The notes: generated by a model not told the origin, from the sequence alone. 64,000 bases of DNA from Bacteroidota bacterium (GCA_018266055.1 JAFDYT010000015.1:62001-126000), one strand, 5' to 3'; shown: positions 18,474-26,211, numbered from the stretch's first letter. Numbers and translations: made by a program.

Positions 18474-20075
18474 TTATTTCAATTGAAAGTCAGGAGTCAT
18501 CAATAGTAATGCAATCAACGGAGGAATAGCTTTCTCTACATCCGCGGCAGGTATGGACGATAGATTTGCTTTGCCCTTGGCCAGTGCGTTGCCCATGACG
18601 CTGATAAATTCATCGGGTTTCTGGCGAAGTAAAATTCGTTGTGACCAAAATCGAATCGCTTCGTTCACTGTTTTTACTTCCGGCATCATGGACTTGAAAT
18701 TGTATTGCGCCATTTGCTTAGGTGGATTCACGAGAAGACCCATTGCCATGTTCCATCTCGTCAGCATGGTATTAGAACTAAGCCAATACTCCATCTTGTC
18801 CGGATGGCCAGTTGGCGTTGGCCAATGATAATGAAGATAACCCATCAGGTTGAGAAACCCTGTCATCTGCGGATGAGGCGTAAAATCCGCTTCCGTGACG
18901 CGCAAGATGGAAGCAATCAACTCAAAAGGAGTTTTCACTTTTTGTCCCCAGCCTTGCGTAAACTCTTTCGATAACAGAATAAACCGCAATACTTCTTTAA
19001 TCTGATGCGGATTGCTTTTGTTAGCAACCCATACTTCCGCTGCCCCTTTCACCACAGACGCCGGCGGATTTTCATGAATTAACTTCGTACATAGTTTGCG
19101 GCAAATGTTTTTCGCTGTCGCGGGATGATTGGCCACCAGATCGAGAACCTTTTTTCCATCAGCCAGCGGAGGCTGATTCGGACTAAACTCAACGCCAAGC
19201 ACACGCTTCTGGTAATTGTCATGCCACCCATCGTAATAGTAGAATGAACCTGTCAACGGCAAAGACTCTCCTTTGCCAGTACCAGCGCCATCAGCAATCG
19301 TCCAACCAGTAAAGGCGCGTGCGGCTTCGTACACATCTTCGTCAATATACCCAATGGGCTTTCCTGTCAGCGCTCCTGGCACTTCCCTCCATCGGTTATA
19401 AAGACTATTCAGATAATTATCCGATCCGAGGGTATGCAGCTCAAAGAGTTCACGTGCATAGTTTTCGTTGGCAGGGCTTGCCTTACTCGAAGCATTGTCT
19501 AAGTAGTATTGCATGGAAGCGCTCTGCGCTACGTCTTCAAGAAATGCCCTGAAATTACCAAAACAGTTCTTGCGAATCACGTCGCGGTCATACACAGGGA
19601 ACGAAACTGAAATCTTGATGTCGCTGTCGGGATTCACATTGAAATGGTTGTGCCAGAACTCCACCATGATTTCCTGGAGCTGCCACTGGCTGTATACAGC
19701 CCTGATCCACGACACCGCTCTCATCTCTTCCAGCGGACGATTGCGCTCTTGCTGCGGCATCGGAGTTTTATGATTGGCTAGCGGCCAGAGCCTCTCTATC
19801 GACGCATTCCATAAACCTAATGAGCGATTCTCATCAACGGCAGGATACTTGTCTTCTTTGGCTTCGTATCGAATGGGCAAAAGTGTTTTATTGATTTTCT
19901 GAGTTACCAATTCATCCTTATCAGAAGGATTGAGCTGCTCTTCTATAAAATTCTTCAACCCCGATTTGGTTACCTGGTCTACAAGAGAAGATGTGGCGCC
20001 ATAAGTCATTCGGCCAAGGGCAATCACATTTTTATCAGGAACAGTGGCGGTTAATTCATCAGGACCAGGATTCAT
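18474..20075 (-). CDS. DUF1800 domain protein
   Basis: 533 residues from the ATG at 20075. A TTG at 20108 would add 11 residues, but a TAACTTTG box at 20110-20117 puts the transcription start at about or just after that codon, which favours the ATG. Family motifs include ALGRMTYGA near the start, a QEIMVEFWHNHFNV segment, NYARELFELHTLG, an AARAFTGWTI stretch and a late WNMAMGLL region. The function of DUF1800 is unknown. No clear signal peptide is seen from this start, which is odd beside a Tat-type partner. It forms a two-gene unit with DUF1501. Confidence 0.9.
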   Translation of the reverse strand: MNPGPDELTATVPDKNVIALGRMTYGATSSLVDQVTKSGLKNFIEEQLNPSDKDELVTQKINKTLLPIRYEAKEDKYPAVDENRSLGLWNASIERLWPLANHKTPMPQQERNRPLEEMRAVSWIRAVYSQWQLQEIMVEFWHNHFNVNPDSDIKISVSFPVYDRDVIRKNCFGNFRAFLEDVAQSASMQYYLDNASSKASPANENYARELFELHTLGSDNYLNSLYNRWREVPGALTGKPIGYIDEDVYEAARAFTGWTIADGAGTGKGESLPLTGSFYYYDGWHDNYQKRVLGVEFSPNQPPLADGKKVLDLVANHPATAKNICRKLCTKLIHENPPASVVKGAAEVWVANKSNPHQIKEVLRFILLSKEFTQGWGQKVKTPFELIASILRVTEADFTPHPQMTGFLNLMGYLHYHWPTPTGHPDKMEYWLSSNTMLTRWNMAMGLLVNPPKQMAQYNFKSMMPEVKTVNEAIRFWSQRILLRQKPDEFISVMGNALAKGKANLSSIPAADVEKAIPPLIALLLMTPDFQLK

Positions 20076-20109
20076 TAAGAATTCAATTTTATCGTGAAAC
20101 GACGGCAAT

Positions 20110-20117
20110 CAAAGTTA
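20110..20117 (-). promoter_or_regulatory. Probable -7 box for DUF1800-DUF1501
   Basis: TAACTTTG on the minus strand matches the Bacteroidota -7 consensus TAnnTTTG exactly. No good TTG/TTTG -33 element is present at the expected distance, so the call rests on the -7 box and its position 35 bases before the ATG. The terminator at 20155-20192 lies just upstream, so an independent promoter here makes sense. Confidence 0.4.
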
Positions 20118-20154
20118 GGTATAATTTGAAGGCTTAAATTTTATGATTGTGTTA

Positions 20155-20192
20155 AAATAAAAAAGCTCCGCTCCTTTGACAGAAGCGAAGCC
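20155..20192 (-). terminator. Rho-independent terminator of the ATP-grasp unit
   Basis: Read on the minus strand, GCTTCGCT (20191-20184) pairs with AGCGGAGC (20172-20165) over an 11-base loop, with one G-U pair. It is followed by TTTTTTATTTT. It lies about 75 bases past the ATP-grasp stop codon and separates that unit from the DUF1800 gene. Confidence 0.8.
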
Positions 20193-20193
20193 A

Positions 20194-20214
20194 TTAGGTT
20201 TAGGTTTAGGTTAG
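20194..20214. repeat. Short TTAGGT tandem repeat
   Basis: Three and a half copies of the hexamer TTAGGT in a row, located between the terminator and the ATP-grasp stop codon. No function is evident. It resembles telomere-type repeats only by chance composition. Confidence 0.6.
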
Positions 20215-20267
20215 TTAAAATTAAAATATTTTTCCGAATCTTAAATAATTAAAAGAAAAAAATCCGT

Positions 20268-21242
20268 TCAGAATACCGGAACAGGTTCGTGATCATAAAT
20301 CGGTCTCATCCGTTCTTCGATGTAATCCACTAGATCAACGTGCGGATCAAAGCCCAACACATTGATTGGGTCATTAACATAATTGGATAAGGCGATGATG
20401 TTGCAGAAATACAATTGGTCGTTCACAGCGCTTGTGACGTATTCTACTGCGCCGGCATCAAGTCGAGCAGCCTTTGCAATACGCAAGGCGTCTTCTACTA
20501 TTTTCTGTGAAGGAGAATAGGCTTCGACACGAATGGCATTGCGGTTATTTTCATTCGACCAATGATTTGCCGATCCGTATGTCAGTTCCGAGGGTCGCAA
20601 GTTGAAGCTTTCGCTTCGGGTATGAATCTTTACGGCGTAGAGGAACTTACCATTCAGAGTTTCGATCCTGACTATGGTATTTTCTTTAGCTGGAATATAC
20701 TCCTGAACTAACGCCGTATGATCGCTACCCAAATTGATCTGGTGAAGATCGATCGCTTTCTGCAGATTACCGATCGACCCGAAGCGCAACACGCTGGCCA
20801 CACTTCCTGAAAGATTTACCTTGATAACAATAGGAAAACGAAGAGCCAGCGCCGCCGGAAGGATTTGATTCACATGGTTGACGATGCGTGTTTTAGGAAA
20901 AGGCAATCCCAAGGAAGCGAGTAGTTCTAGCTGCTTAGCTTTTGAGCTTTCTATTTCCTGCGCAGCCGTTCCATTGATCACTGAAACGCCAAGTCGTTCC
21001 ACATGCGACAAATAGTTGGCCGAGTGAAACACACCTTGAGAATTCCCCCGAAGGTAGGCCGACGAGCTCACACGGTTTACCACCAGGTTATAGGGTACTT
21101 CGCGCTCTGCAGGATTGTATTGATGGTTGGCAGCATGAATGCGAACGAAAGGAATTCTTCTCTTTTCTAATTCTTTAAACAAGGGCTTGAACCAGGCCGG
21201 GTGCTCATAAAAAATACCGATAGGGCGTTTGGATATACTCAT
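20268..21242 (-). CDS. ATP-grasp (RimK-like) protein with atypical active-site motifs, SAM-riboswitch controlled
   Basis: 324 residues. An N-terminal RimK-like domain with NRVSSSAYLRG (56-66) and VINGTAAQEIESSKAKQL (88-105) precedes the ATP-grasp core: Lys141 in PIVIKVN, a hinge VQEYIP (179-184), and a late ALSNYVND motif (284-291). Two key sites differ from what I know of the family. The Gly-rich loop reads LSGSVASV (144-151) where relatives have several glycines, and the metal site usually of the form D/E-x-N reads C280-N-I-I. The enzyme may be inactive or changed in chemistry. The substrate is unknown; relatives add amino acids to peptides or small acids. It is preceded by its own promoter, a SAM-I riboswitch and a possible 42-codon ORF, and followed by a strong terminator. 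Confidence 0.8.
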   Translation of the reverse strand: MSISKRPIGIFYEHPAWFKPLFKELEKRRIPFVRIHAANHQYNPAEREVPYNLVVNRVSSSAYLRGNSQGVFHSANYLSHVERLGVSVINGTAAQEIESSKAKQLELLASLGLPFPKTRIVNHVNQILPAALALRFPIVIKVNLSGSVASVLRFGSIGNLQKAIDLHQINLGSDHTALVQEYIPAKENTIVRIETLNGKFLYAVKIHTRSESFNLRPSELTYGSANHWSNENNRNAIRVEAYSPSQKIVEDALRIAKAARLDAGAVEYVTSAVNDQLYFCNIIALSNYVNDPINVLGFDPHVDLVDYIEERMRPIYDHEPVPVF

Positions 21243-21353
21243 AATACAGAAATTAAGGAGTTAATGATTTTGAATTTTGTTGCGAAGAGAGAAAAGAAAG
21301 AAGGAGGAGTCCCAAACTCTACCAAAGAAAAGAATCACCTCCCCTTTCCAGAC

Positions 21354-21482
21354 TTAACAACAACAACTTTGATTAAGACGATTCGAGGCCGTGTGGCCCG
21401 GTGTATAAATGACGGCGCTTACAGCGAAGCGCGAGGGAAATTTGATTTTCCCGTTGATGCGATTTTTCAAATGCTTTTTCAT
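21354..21482 (-). CDS. Possible small ORF ending in Cys-Cys-Cys
   Basis: 42 codons, starting at an ATG nine bases after the 3' strand of riboswitch helix P1. The product is basic, starts MKKHLKN and ends NRLNQSCCC. The three cysteines come from a short GTT-type repeat. The stop lies 111 bases before the ATP-grasp start. A peptide encoded between a SAM riboswitch and an ATP-grasp protein would fit a modified-peptide precursor or a regulatory leader peptide. Against this, the stretch holds two 6-base-pair hairpins (GGGAAA/TTTCCC at 21434-21451 and GCGCTT/AAGCGC just after), so it may instead be structured untranslated leader. I do not recognise the sequence. Confidence 0.28.
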   Translation of the reverse strand: MKKHLKNRINGKIKFPSRFAVSAVIYTPGHTASNRLNQSCCC

Positions 21483-21490
21483 AACAATCA

Positions 21491-21597
21491 ATTTATAGTT
21501 CCCCATGTGTGGGCAGGTTGTGGCACTTATTCAGGTATTGCTACCAGAAAGTTGCCAGAGGATCTTTGAGCCTGTCTCTCCCCTCTTCTTTATAAAT
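21491..21597 (-). ncRNA. SAM-I (S-box) riboswitch
   Basis: The minus-strand leader folds as a SAM-I aptamer. P1 pairs ATTTATA (21597-21591) with TATAAAT (21497-21491). P2 pairs AGAGG (21586-21582) with CCTCT (21561-21557) and carries an inner GAG/CUC helix where the common form is GGG/CCC. The P2 loop CAGG (21574-21571) can form the pseudoknot with CCTG (21517-21514), where the common form is CUGG/CCAG. The conserved GGCAAC follows P2. P3 is GGTA-GCAA-TACC (21545-21534). The J3/4 region reads AAGTGCCACAACC, and P4 is CCCA/TGGG (21513-21502) followed by GGAAC. Two covarying helices plus all conserved single-stranded blocks make the call strong. It binds S-adenosylmethionine and normally represses when SAM is plentiful. 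Confidence 0.88.
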
Positions 21598-21603
21598 ATG
21601 ATG

Positions 21604-21633
21604 TAAAGGTAATACAATTTTTAAATAAGTCAA
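21604..21633 (-). promoter_or_regulatory. Bacteroidota promoter of the riboswitch/ATP-grasp unit
   Basis: On the minus strand TTG (21633-21631), a 19-base spacer and TACCTTTA (21611-21604) match the primary sigma consensus TTTG-N19-TAnnTTTG with one change in the -7 box. The predicted start falls at about 21598, exactly where helix P1 of the riboswitch begins. Confidence 0.75.
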
Positions 21634-21940
21634 GTTACTCTATCGGTTTTATAGATTATTATTCTATTTTTTTACCCTGCTGCTTTGTTCAATGTTTCCT
21701 CTCGAATTTCACTAAATTTAATGGTGTCTGGGACTAAGCTATTACGAACCCTAGACATCAAGCTTAAAACGATTGCACCCATAGCGCCGGCTAAAATTGA
21801 AAGCAAAAGTCTTCTTCATTTAAGGCCAAAGCCACATGACGAAAGTCTTGCCGCAACCCTGTTTTTGATCATATAGGATAAAAATAAGGCTGCGTTATTT
21901 TGTATAGTAACAATGAAGTAACCGATTAACCACAAACCCT
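21634..21940. other. Intergenic region upstream of the CoA-transferase
   Basis: About 307 bases between the divergent riboswitch promoter and the CoA-transferase gene. A minus-strand frame (21872-21672, 66 codons) encodes a hydrophobic stretch LLLSILAGAMGAIVLSLM but is broken by one in-frame TGA after 18 codons, so it is at most a decayed small membrane protein. A plus-strand open frame over the same bases looks like its antisense shadow. No clean promoter for the CoA-transferase was found; a TTATTTTG at about 21895 is the nearest candidate. Confidence 0.4.
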
Positions 21941-23242
21941 ATGGAAAAATATATATCCGCCGAAGAAGCTGTGAAAGTGATCAAGCCCGGCGACCGCGTA
22001 TTTATTCACGGAGGAGCCGCCTCTCCCACCCATTTAATTAACAAGATGGTAGAGCGAGCCCCTGAACTTTACGATGTAGAATTAGTCAGCGTAAGCTTGC
22101 AGGGTAATGCCATCTTCACAGACAAAAAGTACAAGGATAATTTCAGGATCAACTCGTTATTTGTATCGCAGAACATTCGTGAAGCGGTAAATGACGGCCG
22201 CGGCGATTACATCCCGATCTTTCTTAGCGAAATACCAAATCTATTCCGGAGAAATATTTTGCCTCTTGACGTAGCCTTGGTACAAGTATCGCCTCCCGAC
22301 AAACATGGATATTGCTCACTCGGTGTATCGGTTGACGTTGCCGCCACTGCGGTAAAAACTGCCAAGTATGTGATTGCACAGGTAAACCCGAGAATGCCGC
22401 GTACAATGGGTGATGGAATTTTTAAGATCGACTCTTTCGACGCGCTTGTGTATCAGGAGCAAGAACTTCCGGTGGTGCAATACAACGAAACATTTTCTGA
22501 GATTGCCCAGCGTATTGGAACCAATTGCGCCGCTCTGATTGAAGACGGTGCTACTATCCAAACTGGTATCGGAACCATTCCAGATGCTGTTCTCAATTCA
22601 TTGATGGGCCACAAAAACCTTGGAATCCACACTGAAATGTTTTCCGACGGTATTTTGAAACTAGTGGAGAAAGGTGTTGTCACTAACCACTTGAAGAAAA
22701 AATACAGGGAAAAAATTGCAACTGGGTTTCTATTAGGTAGCCGCAAACTATATGACTTTGTAGATGACAATCCTTCTGTTGTAGTATTGAACATTGATTA
22801 TGTAAATGACACCGCCATCATCCGCACCAATCCTAAAATGACGGCAATTAACAGCGCCATTGAAGTGGATATCACTGGTCAGGTTTGCTCAGACTCCATC
22901 GGCACGTATCACTACTCGGGTGTAGGCGGGCAAATGGACTTCATGCGCGGAGCTGCATTGTCCGAAGGCGGCAAACCGATCATCGCCTTGCCTTCCACAA
23001 CTTCGAAAGGAGCATCGCGGATTGTATCTATGCTGAAGCCGGGCGCTGGTGTGGTAACTACCCGCGCGCACGCACACTACATTGTGACCGAATATGGAGT
23101 GGCCAACCTGTATGGCAAAAATTTGCGTCAACGTGCAAAAGCTTTGGTGGACATTGCTCATCCAAACCACCGCGAAGCTTTAGATAAAGCCGCCTTTGAA
23201 CGTTTTAAGAGCTATCAGTTTGAGCATTCACTTATGAGTTAA
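21941..23242 (+). CDS. Acetyl-CoA hydrolase/transferase family protein
   Basis: 433 residues of the 4-hydroxybutyrate CoA-transferase/acetyl-CoA hydrolase type. Visible features are the N-terminal GDRVFIHGGAASPTHL, a SPPDKHGYCSLG motif, GIGTIPDAVL, the GIHTEMFSDG motif bearing the catalytic Glu that forms the CoA thioester, and GVGGQMDFMRGA in the C-terminal half. It moves CoA between acetate and another short acid or hydrolyses acetyl-CoA. Substrate is not determined by sequence. It is a single-gene unit ended by the terminator at 23267. Confidence 0.9.
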   Translation: MEKYISAEEAVKVIKPGDRVFIHGGAASPTHLINKMVERAPELYDVELVSVSLQGNAIFTDKKYKDNFRINSLFVSQNIREAVNDGRGDYIPIFLSEIPNLFRRNILPLDVALVQVSPPDKHGYCSLGVSVDVAATAVKTAKYVIAQVNPRMPRTMGDGIFKIDSFDALVYQEQELPVVQYNETFSEIAQRIGTNCAALIEDGATIQTGIGTIPDAVLNSLMGHKNLGIHTEMFSDGILKLVEKGVVTNHLKKKYREKIATGFLLGSRKLYDFVDDNPSVVVLNIDYVNDTAIIRTNPKMTAINSAIEVDITGQVCSDSIGTYHYSGVGGQMDFMRGAALSEGGKPIIALPSTTSKGASRIVSMLKPGAGVVTTRAHAHYIVTEYGVANLYGKNLRQRAKALVDIAHPNHREALDKAAFERFKSYQFEHSLMS

Positions 23243-23266
23243 CTGAAGAACAGTACTAATAAAGAA

Positions 23267-23292
23267 AAACCCCGGCCAAATGGTCGGGGTTT
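23267..23292. terminator. Bidirectional terminator between convergent genes
   Basis: AAACCCCGGCC pairs with GGTCGGGGTTT over the loop AAAT, an 11-base-pair stem with one G-U pair. It is flanked by A-rich and T-rich runs on both sides, so it can serve both the CoA-transferase gene and the response-regulator gene. Confidence 0.9.
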
Positions 23293-23313
23293 CTTATTTT
23301 CAACATCTAAAAA

Positions 23314-24375
23314 TTATAGCGCCACATTCCAGCGAATCACTTTTTCCAGACTACCCGGCTGTATCACTTTGATTTTTCCGCTTTCGATCTCGATCAGCTT
23401 CTCGTCTTTGAAATCAGAGAGCACCCGAATCACAGATTCCGGAGCTGTTCCCACCATTTTTGCAAGGTCATCGCGCGATACTTGAATTTTGTCTTTAGAA
23501 TCTTTCAATTGCGTAAGCTTCAACAGCGCTTCAGCAATTCGTTGCCTTACAGAATTGTAGGCCAGGTTCAATAGCTGCTTCTCTTTGTCCGCCACTTTCT
23601 TACAAAGAAGGCCAATGAAACTCGTCGATACATCCTTTTGACTGTACACTAACGTCAAAAAGTCAAACTTTGGAATCACGATGATTTCAGAATCTTGAAG
23701 CGCCACCACTGATTCCTGGTATGGAACATTTTCCAGCACGGGCTCAAATCCAAAGAAGTCATTCTCTTTATAAATATCCGTGATCAACTCCTTACCATCC
23801 TGATTGGACTTGAAGGCTTTCACACTTCCCGATTTAACAAAGAAAACCGAAAGCGGAAGATCGCCTTCCATGAACACCTCTCCCTTCTTTTTGAACTGCT
23901 TAATTTTCTTGTCCTTGCAAAGATCGTGAAGGTTTAGCGCCTTCTGTGCATCTTCAATGAAGGTCTCAAGACCTTCGGTGGTATTCTGGTATTCCTTTAC
24001 GCGGATCGCATACTTACGAAGGCGTGTCTCCACCGCATTCAACAATTCTGTATCGTCAAAGGGTTTGGTCAGGTAATCATCGGCGCCCAATTCCATACCT
24101 TTACGGATATCTGCTTTCTCGGTCTTCGCAGTCAAAAAGATAAACGGGATTTGGGCCGTCTCTTGTTTTTTACTGAGAATGTGCAGCACACCATAGCCAT
24201 CAAGTTCAGGCATCATGATATCACAAATGATCAGGTCTGGCTTCTTTTCGTTGGCGAGTGTAACACCAACTTTGCCATTCTCGGCAGTAAACACTTCATA
24301 ATTGGCCAACGACAGAATCTCGGCCGTGTTTTCTCTGATCTCGGTATTGTCTTCAATAAGTAAAATCCTTTTCAT
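23314..24375 (-). CDS. Response regulator with cNMP-binding and Crp-type HTH domains
   Basis: 353 residues. A receiver domain (1-125) has the acidic pocket E8-D9, phospho-acceptor D52 in CDIMMPELDG and K104 in TKPF. A cyclic-nucleotide-type beta-roll follows (about 155-260), then a Crp/Fnr winged helix (about 280-345) with the recognition region VSRDDLAKMVGTAPESVIRVL. This joins phosphorelay input, an effector-type domain and DNA binding in one protein. The cNMP-like domain lacks the arginine-containing phosphate-binding cassette that is typical of true Crp proteins, as far as I can see, so it may act only as a structural or dimer domain. It lies 6 bases after the partner kinase. Confidence 0.9.
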   Translation of the reverse strand: MKRILLIEDNTEIRENTAEILSLANYEVFTAENGKVGVTLANEKKPDLIICDIMMPELDGYGVLHILSKKQETAQIPFIFLTAKTEKADIRKGMELGADDYLTKPFDDTELLNAVETRLRKYAIRVKEYQNTTEGLETFIEDAQKALNLHDLCKDKKIKQFKKKGEVFMEGDLPLSVFFVKSGSVKAFKSNQDGKELITDIYKENDFFGFEPVLENVPYQESVVALQDSEIIVIPKFDFLTLVYSQKDVSTSFIGLLCKKVADKEKQLLNLAYNSVRQRIAEALLKLTQLKDSKDKIQVSRDDLAKMVGTAPESVIRVLSDFKDEKLIEIESGKIKVIQPGSLEKVIRWNVAL

Positions 24376-24381
24376 AAATAA

Positions 24382-25632
24382 TTAATTGGGTATGGTAACG
24401 GTGAATACAGACCCTTTGCCATACTCACTTGAAAAATTTAGCGAACCATTCAGCAATTCTACGTAACGTTTTACAATCGTCAAACCTAATCCGGTTCCTT
24501 GAATGTTAGAAACATTGCTGGCGCGAAAAAAACGCTCAAACAAATACTTTTGCTCCTTCTTGGGAATTCCGATGCCTTCGTCTTTTATACTGATCACCAA
24601 AAGGCTTTCGGTTGTGTGGCAATTCAAGAAAATGCGTTTGTTCACTTCCGAGTATTTACTTGCATTGGAAATCAAGTTAAACAATATATTTCGCAAAATG
24701 CGTGCATCGGTGGCAATAGTCGATTGAGTAAGCGCCAACTCCACCAGAATCTGCTGTCCTTCTTTCAGGGTCGACCGCATTTCCTCTACAATATCTTCGA
24801 AGAACGTCTTAAAGTTAATCGGCTCATAGATTACATCTACTTTCCCTTCCTCGAGTTTGCCCAGCGAAAGGAAGTCATTTAGAATAGAGGTCAGGTGATT
24901 TACCGAAGCCTTTACGCGCTGCGTATGCTTGGCGATTTTGTCAAGTTCGCCGCGGTCTTTGTACTGATCGATAAGCGAAATGGAGCTGAGTACCGAACTC
25001 AATGGCGTTCTGAATTCATGTGACGCAATGGATACAAACTTGGATTTCAGTTCACTTAGTTCGCGTTCACGCTCCAGCGACTTCCTTACCTCTTCTTCTG
25101 CCTTTTTGCGTTCGGTTACTTCACGCTCAAGTTTTTGGATCGTCAGGTTTAAATCTTCGGTACGCGACTTTACTTTCTTTTCCAACTCAGAGGCATACAC
25201 AATTAGTTGCTCCTCACTTTGCTTGAGCGCTTCCTCCGATTTCTTGCGCCAGGTAATGTCGCTGATGAAAGCAATGGCCAGAAAATTGCCCCGGTTTTGC
25301 GAAGAGCTCAAACTAATTTCAACAGGAAACTCTGTACCGTTTTTCTTTACCGCTGAAAGATCCCGACCAAACCCCATGCGTCGGGGCGAAGGGTTATCCT
25401 TGAAACTCATCCGGTGCTTAGAGTGGCCACCGCGGAAACGCTCCGGCAGCAGCACCTCAAGGTTTTGGCCGGTGAGTTCATCTTTATCATAGCCAAACAT
25501 TTCTTCAGCTACTTTATTGACCACGAGGATATTTCCTTCCTCGTCGATCACCACGATACCTTCCGTCATACTCTGAAAGACTTCGCGAAAAGCCTCGTCA
25601 GATATGACAGCCAGTTTAAAAGATCTTGACAT
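24382..25632 (-). CDS. PAS-domain sensor histidine kinase
   Basis: 416 residues and no membrane segment, so it is probably cytoplasmic. A PAS domain (about 12-128) with a Q-S-M-T-E-G-I-V-V-I-D start and PAC end is followed by a coiled coil (about 130-195), a HisKA dimer domain with H205 in ASHEFRTPLSSV, and an HATPase domain with N-box ISNASKYSE, GIGIPKKE and GTGLGLTIVKRY. It should phosphorylate D52 of the response regulator encoded 6 bases downstream. The PAS ligand or signal is unknown. Confidence 0.93.
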   Translation of the reverse strand: MSRSFKLAVISDEAFREVFQSMTEGIVVIDEEGNILVVNKVAEEMFGYDKDELTGQNLEVLLPERFRGGHSKHRMSFKDNPSPRRMGFGRDLSAVKKNGTEFPVEISLSSSQNRGNFLAIAFISDITWRKKSEEALKQSEEQLIVYASELEKKVKSRTEDLNLTIQKLEREVTERKKAEEEVRKSLERERELSELKSKFVSIASHEFRTPLSSVLSSISLIDQYKDRGELDKIAKHTQRVKASVNHLTSILNDFLSLGKLEEGKVDVIYEPINFKTFFEDIVEEMRSTLKEGQQILVELALTQSTIATDARILRNILFNLISNASKYSEVNKRIFLNCHTTESLLVISIKDEGIGIPKKEQKYLFERFFRASNVSNIQGTGLGLTIVKRYVELLNGSLNFSSEYGKGSVFTVTIPN

Positions 25633-25781
25633 TGCGGCAATTTAATAAATGTAAACCAGATGATTAAAATCATACCCAACAATGACTCATGTAATCCCCT
25701 TCCTTACCCTAGTCTGTGATATTTACTCTCGTGAATCAGACCATAAAAAGTGGTCGGTGTAACTACTAATACGTAGCAGAA

Positions 25782-26204
25782 ATGATAGTTCAGCCCTCGA
25801 TTTTGTGCATCATGGATTTCACTGAGTCCTCATTGGAGGCTTTGAAATGGGCCGCGGGGATGGCCAAAAAATTTGATGCGCACTTAACTATTTTACATCC
25901 CTACCGCCTTAATCAACTACAAAAAAAAGAAGACATGATTTGGGTAAAGAAAAAAATTGATCAGGATGCAGCCAAGGATTTTGACAAGATCGCCGCAGAT
26001 TTATTAAAGAATGGTAAAATCTCGTACGAGTTCCGTTCTGAAGTTGGATTTATTAACGACCGTGTACAGGAACACGCACGCAAAAACAATACGTTATTTC
26101 TTGTAATAGGAAAGGACTTTGCCACAGAAAATAAGGAAGCCCTCAATGACCTGATTGAGCAGACCGAAGTACCTTTGGTAATTATTCCGGCTAACAAACA
26201 CTAA
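25782..26204 (+). CDS. Universal stress protein (UspA) family protein
   Basis: 140 residues with a Usp fold: an ILCIMDFTESSLEALKWA start, an AKKFDAHLTILHPY segment, and a C-terminal VPLVIIPANKH strand. The usual nucleotide-binding G-x2-G-x9-G(S/T) motif is not clearly present in the FLVIGKDFATENKEAL region, so it may be a non-ATP-binding member. It stands alone on the plus strand, divergent from the kinase and convergent with the DUF1080 gene. An inverted repeat GACCA-N7-TGGTC (25739-25755) lies upstream. Confidence 0.75.
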   Translation: MIVQPSILCIMDFTESSLEALKWAAGMAKKFDAHLTILHPYRLNQLQKKEDMIWVKKKIDQDAAKDFDKIAADLLKNGKISYEFRSEVGFINDRVQEHARKNNTLFLVIGKDFATENKEALNDLIEQTEVPLVIIPANKH

Positions 26205-26211
26205 GCGGTTT

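Noticed and set aside
20194-20214. TTAGGT repeat as a telomere-like or replication element
   Set aside because: Only three and a half copies in an intergenic spot, with no supporting structure.
21504-21506. Earlier ATG that would lengthen the small Cys-tailed ORF to 50 codons
   Set aside because: This ATG lies inside helix P4 of the riboswitch, so it is a poor start. The ATG at 21482 is used instead.
21201-21569. Plus-strand open frame of 122 codons over the riboswitch leader
   Set aside because: It begins inside the ATP-grasp gene on the opposite strand and covers the SAM-I aptamer. The conserved RNA on the other strand explains the sequence.
21685-21876. Plus-strand open frame of 63 codons before the CoA-transferase
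   Set aside because: The product has no signature and mirrors a hydrophobic frame on the other strand. No start signals were seen.
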